Source of the DNA: Nocardia fusca NBRC 14340
GTDB lineage: Bacteria; Actinomycetota; Actinomycetes; Mycobacteriales; Mycobacteriaceae
Direction: 5' to 3'
Length of the DNA: 64,000 nucleotides
NCBI RefSeq assembly: GCF_001618425.1
Contig: NZ_BDCU01000031.1
Coordinates: 62,001 to 126,000, forward strand
Part shown: one piece after another, positions 61,644 through 64,000 of the stretch
Layout: each line of letters begins with the position of its first letter
How positions within the stretch are numbered: position 1 is the first letter of the stretch
Translations under genes and position numbers: made by a program
Notes under the pieces: model-generated
What the model was told of the DNA's origin: nothing
Seen by the model: the letters and a program-made list of their open reading frames with translations, nothing else
Databases searched by the model: none

Positions 61644-62695
61644 CAGGCACGTTCCATCAGGGCGCCGCGGCGGCGCATCAACAGGATGAATACCGGGACT
61701 CCCACCGCTGCGGTGATCGCGCCCAGTGGCAGCTCCTGCGGCGGTATGAGGGTTCGCGCCACCAGGTCCGCGGTTACCAGGAACACCGCGCCCAGTAGTG
61801 GTGTCACAACGGTGAGTCGCCGGTGGCCGGCCCCCACCAGCAATCGGGCGACGTGCGGAACCACGAGGCCGACGAAGCCGATCGCACCGCAGACCGCGAC
61901 GAAACAGCCTGTCATCGCGGCGGACACCACGAACATGAGCAGCCGGAACCGGGACGCGTTCAACCCGAGTGCGGCACCGACCTCGTCGCCCATCGCCAGC
62001 GCGTCGAGGTGTCGCGCATAAGCGGCGATCACCGTCAGCCCGAGCGCGGCCACGGCGGCGACCAGGGGAACCATCTGCCAGGTCGCGCCGGCCAGACTTC
62101 CGAGCAGCCAGAACATCACCGAACGGGCGGCGTCCCCGTGCGGGGCCAGGAACACCAGCACCGTTGTCGCCGCCGAGAAGCCGTAGCCGACGGCGGTACC
62201 GGTCAGCACCAGCCGCAGCGGTACCAGCCCGGCGGCCGAGCGCGCCATGAGATAGACGAGCAGGGTGGCGGCCAGTGCCCCGGTGAAGGCCGCCGTCGAG
62301 AGGGCGTAGATACCGAGCGCACCGAAGACCCCGAAGAGGACGACCGCAGTGGCGCCTACCGACGCACCCGAGGAGATACCCAGGACGTATGGGTCGGCGA
62401 GTGCATTGCGGACCATCGCCTGGACCGCCAGTCCGGCCCCGCCCAGTCCGGCCCCGACGAGGGCCGCGAGAAGCACGCGCGGTAGGCGTGACTCGACGAC
62501 GATCCGATAGTTGGCGACCTCCGCGGCGACCACCGTGTCCCCGGTCAGCTCGGCCCACAGGAACCACACCGTGTCGCGCCAGGGGATATGAGCCGCACCC
62601 AGCGCCAGAGCGAGTACCGATACCACCGTCAGCGCCATGATAAGAGCGCTGACCAGCGCGGTGACGGGTAGCCGCCGCCCGCCGACAGTTCTCAT
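61643..62695 (-). CDS. btuC: FecCD-type ABC permease, BtuC-like
   Basis: A 350-residue permease with about ten helices; signatures are RLPRVLLAALVGAGLGGAGL, NALADPYVLGISSGASVGA and GAIGFVGLVVPHVARL. ATG 62695 puts the first helix near the N-terminus. ATG 62755 is an alternative, and neither has a strong ribosome site, which fits translational control by the riboswitch upstream. Confidence 0.88.
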   Translation of the reverse strand: MRTVGGRRLPVTALVSALIMALTVVSVLALALGAAHIPWRDTVWFLWAELTGDTVVAAEVANYRIVVESRLPRVLLAALVGAGLGGAGLAVQAMVRNALADPYVLGISSGASVGATAVVLFGVFGALGIYALSTAAFTGALAATLLVYLMARSAAGLVPLRLVLTGTAVGYGFSAATTVLVFLAPHGDAARSVMFWLLGSLAGATWQMVPLVAAVAALGLTVIAAYARHLDALAMGDEVGAALGLNASRFRLLMFVVSAAMTGCFVAVCGAIGFVGLVVPHVARLLVGAGHRRLTVVTPLLGAVFLVTADLVARTLIPPQELPLGAITAAVGVPVFILLMRRRGALMERA

Positions 62696-62816
62696 CGGTC
62701 CGGCTCTACGCGCACCTGCCCGGATCGACTGTGCGTAGGCAAGCGAACACCACATGACCCATATCTCGTCAACCGCTCCCTCGGAGTCGACAGGAGACCG
62801 CGCCGGCGGCTCGGTC

Positions 62817-62985
62817 ACGCGGGCAGGTCTTCGGACTCGTGGACACGACGCCGGACGACGTCACCTACTGACGGTCGCTTCCCGGGCTGCGAGCCCAGTG
62901 CTGATGACCGCGGTCGTTTCCACTTACCGCTGCGGGGCAGCTCCGGATTCCCACCGGATTCCCTCTTACGAACCGCCTGTTGTGG
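62817..62985 (-). promoter_or_regulatory. Cobalamin riboswitch
   Basis: On the minus strand the conserved blocks occur in order: GGGAATCCGGTGGGAATCCGG, GAGCTGCCCCGCAGCGGTAA, a CACTGG element, GGGAAGCG, and the B12-box-like GTCCGAAGACCTGCCC. It lies directly upstream of the ABC importer and should switch it off when adenosylcobalamin is abundant. Confidence 0.9.
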
Positions 62986-62995
62986 ACAAACGGTA

Positions 62996-63444
62996 ACCAG
63001 CGCCCGGTCACAGTAGCATCGGCGGCGGGCATCCGAAATCCGATCAGGGGCCGGATGCTCGCCGGCTCGGCCAGGAGACCGGATGTTCGGGCTTCCGGCC
63101 GAGTGCCTGTTGTGTGTGGGCGCAGCGCGCGGGTTTCGTCGACGTCTTCTCGTATACGGACGTACGACGGCGGACTATCGGCAGCAGGGGTCATGGGCGC
63201 CACGATCCCAGCGCCTGTCGTGCGATGCGATCCGCGAACCTACGTGTCAGAGGCGGTCTACCGGCCCGAAATCCGGCCTCCGCCAGGGTTGGTCCCGCCT
63301 CACCCATCCGTCATCGCCCACCTCGAACCGAAGACCACGCGTCCTTTTCTATAAATCGACTCCCGGCCGATCGAGCGTAACCGCCGCTCCTGTGCAGAAA
63401 TAGGAGCCGGGATCGATGAACGGATCCGGTCTAGGCTCGCCGAT
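62996..63444. other. 449-bp intergenic stretch
   Basis: I see no supported gene here. Open frames on both strands are GC-driven and have no family features or ribosome sites. The promoter feeding the riboswitch on the minus strand must lie in its left part, but I cannot fix its boxes. Confidence 0.5.
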
Positions 63445-63729
63445 ATGGCACCGGATCCGGACGACACCCCGCCCGCCCGTAACGGTGCCGGGTTGGCGGC
63501 TCTGCTGCTCGGTATCTTCGCGGTCGCGTTCGCATTCATTCCTTTCGCGAGCGAAATTTTCACGGCACCGGCCGGGTTGGCGGCTGTGATCGCGGGTTTC
63601 ATCGGCTGGGATCGCGTCGATCGTGGTATCGCGACCAATCGGACGGATGCCCTCATAGGCGGGGTGCTGGGAGTCGTCGCGCTGATGATGACGTTGCTGG
63701 TCTACGCGGCGACAAGCGGGGCCGCGTAG
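63445..63729 (+). CDS. Small membrane protein, DUF4190-like
   Basis: A 94-residue protein with a short Pro/Asp-rich start and two or three hydrophobic helices (GLAALLLGIFAVAFAFIPF, GLAAVIAGFIGWDRVDRG, GGVLGVVALMMTLLVYAA). The Gly-rich helix pair with a charged turn resembles DUF4190. Function unknown. The last 270 bases of the window show no supported gene. Confidence 0.7.
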   Translation: MAPDPDDTPPARNGAGLAALLLGIFAVAFAFIPFASEIFTAPAGLAAVIAGFIGWDRVDRGIATNRTDALIGGVLGVVALMMTLLVYAATSGAA

Positions 63730-64000
63730 ACGCCTCTGGCCGGACGGCGCCGCAGCTGGCTATCTCGGAGCAGGGGCAGCCACGGCCGCGTTCTCGGTGT
63801 GCACAAGCCATCGAAGGCGCGAAAATCCGTGCGCGCCGTCCTGGTGCAAGTGCTGACATCGACCGGTGGTGCGCTCGCTCGTCCGGCCATGGTCGGCGAG
63901 TGTGCCCAGGTGCCCGGGCGCAGTCGCGACGAGCCGGGCGTCGCGCGACCTGCTGCGGACGAGGCATCGAAACGCTTTGTCACCTGGGGCTTGCGTATAC

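Noticed and set aside
59862..62695. Second ABC importer as the uptake system for the isonitrile product
   Set aside because: It lies behind a cobalamin riboswitch and lacks the shared ECF-type promoter, so vitamin B12 import is the simpler reading.

Overview
The window is high-GC actinobacterial DNA. Its gene content points to Mycobacteriales, most likely Nocardia or a close relative: an F420-type LLM oxidoreductase, a mycofactocin-type SDR, an FprB-type ferredoxin/ferredoxin reductase, PF04672 methyltransferase and DUF6879 proteins, and an isonitrile-lipopeptide locus beside a CtpB-like ATPase. No rRNA, tRNA, CRISPR array or insertion sequence was recognised. Genus is inferred from content only.

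Region 1 (1-9480, +): the end of an acyl-CoA ligase, then a tightly overlapping run of three different molybdopterin (bis-MGD-type) oxidoreductases, an FprB-like 7Fe-ferredoxin/NADPH reductase and an SDR. All three molybdoenzymes keep the N-terminal Fe-S cysteines but appear to lack the usual cysteine/selenocysteine metal ligand.

Region 2 (9761-20430 and 24671-41367): a large acid/ring catabolism island with acyl-CoA ligase, acyl-CoA dehydrogenase, three enoyl-CoA hydratases, several SDRs, thiolase and thiolase-like/DUF35 proteins, two aldehyde dehydrogenases, a fused double CaiB/BaiF CoA-transferase, a Rieske oxygenase with a separately encoded reductase, an alpha/beta hydrolase and two TetR regulators. 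Seven copies of one 17-bp inverted repeat (ACCTAA-N5-TTAGGT type) overlap the promoters of its transcription units, including one in front of a tetR gene, so the island looks like a single regulon. The substrate cannot be read from the sequence.

Region 3 (20431-24591) interrupts the island with a DUF6879 gene flanked by decayed remnants, a small monooxygenase, an XRE regulator and a coupled small-ORF/PF04672 methyltransferase unit. It looks like an inserted accessory segment.

Region 4 (41490-59767): after a deleted mandelate-racemase-type pseudogene comes a locus resembling the M. tuberculosis Rv0097-Rv0103c/sigC system: SigC-like ECF sigma factor, DsbA-like protein, membrane protein, FecCD-type ABC importer, TauD-type isonitrile-forming oxygenase, FcoT-like thioesterase, FadD10-like ligase, ACP, a single-module C-A-T-R NRPS, a CtpB-like P-type ATPase and a CtaG/CopD-like protein. 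Four transcription units here share GGGAAC-N17-CGACTA/G, read as the promoter of one ECF sigma regulon. The likely product is a diisonitrile metal-binding lipopeptide (chalkophore/kupyaphore type) with dedicated import and metal handling.

Region 5 (59862-64000): a BtuFCD-like ABC importer behind a clear cobalamin riboswitch, then a small membrane protein.
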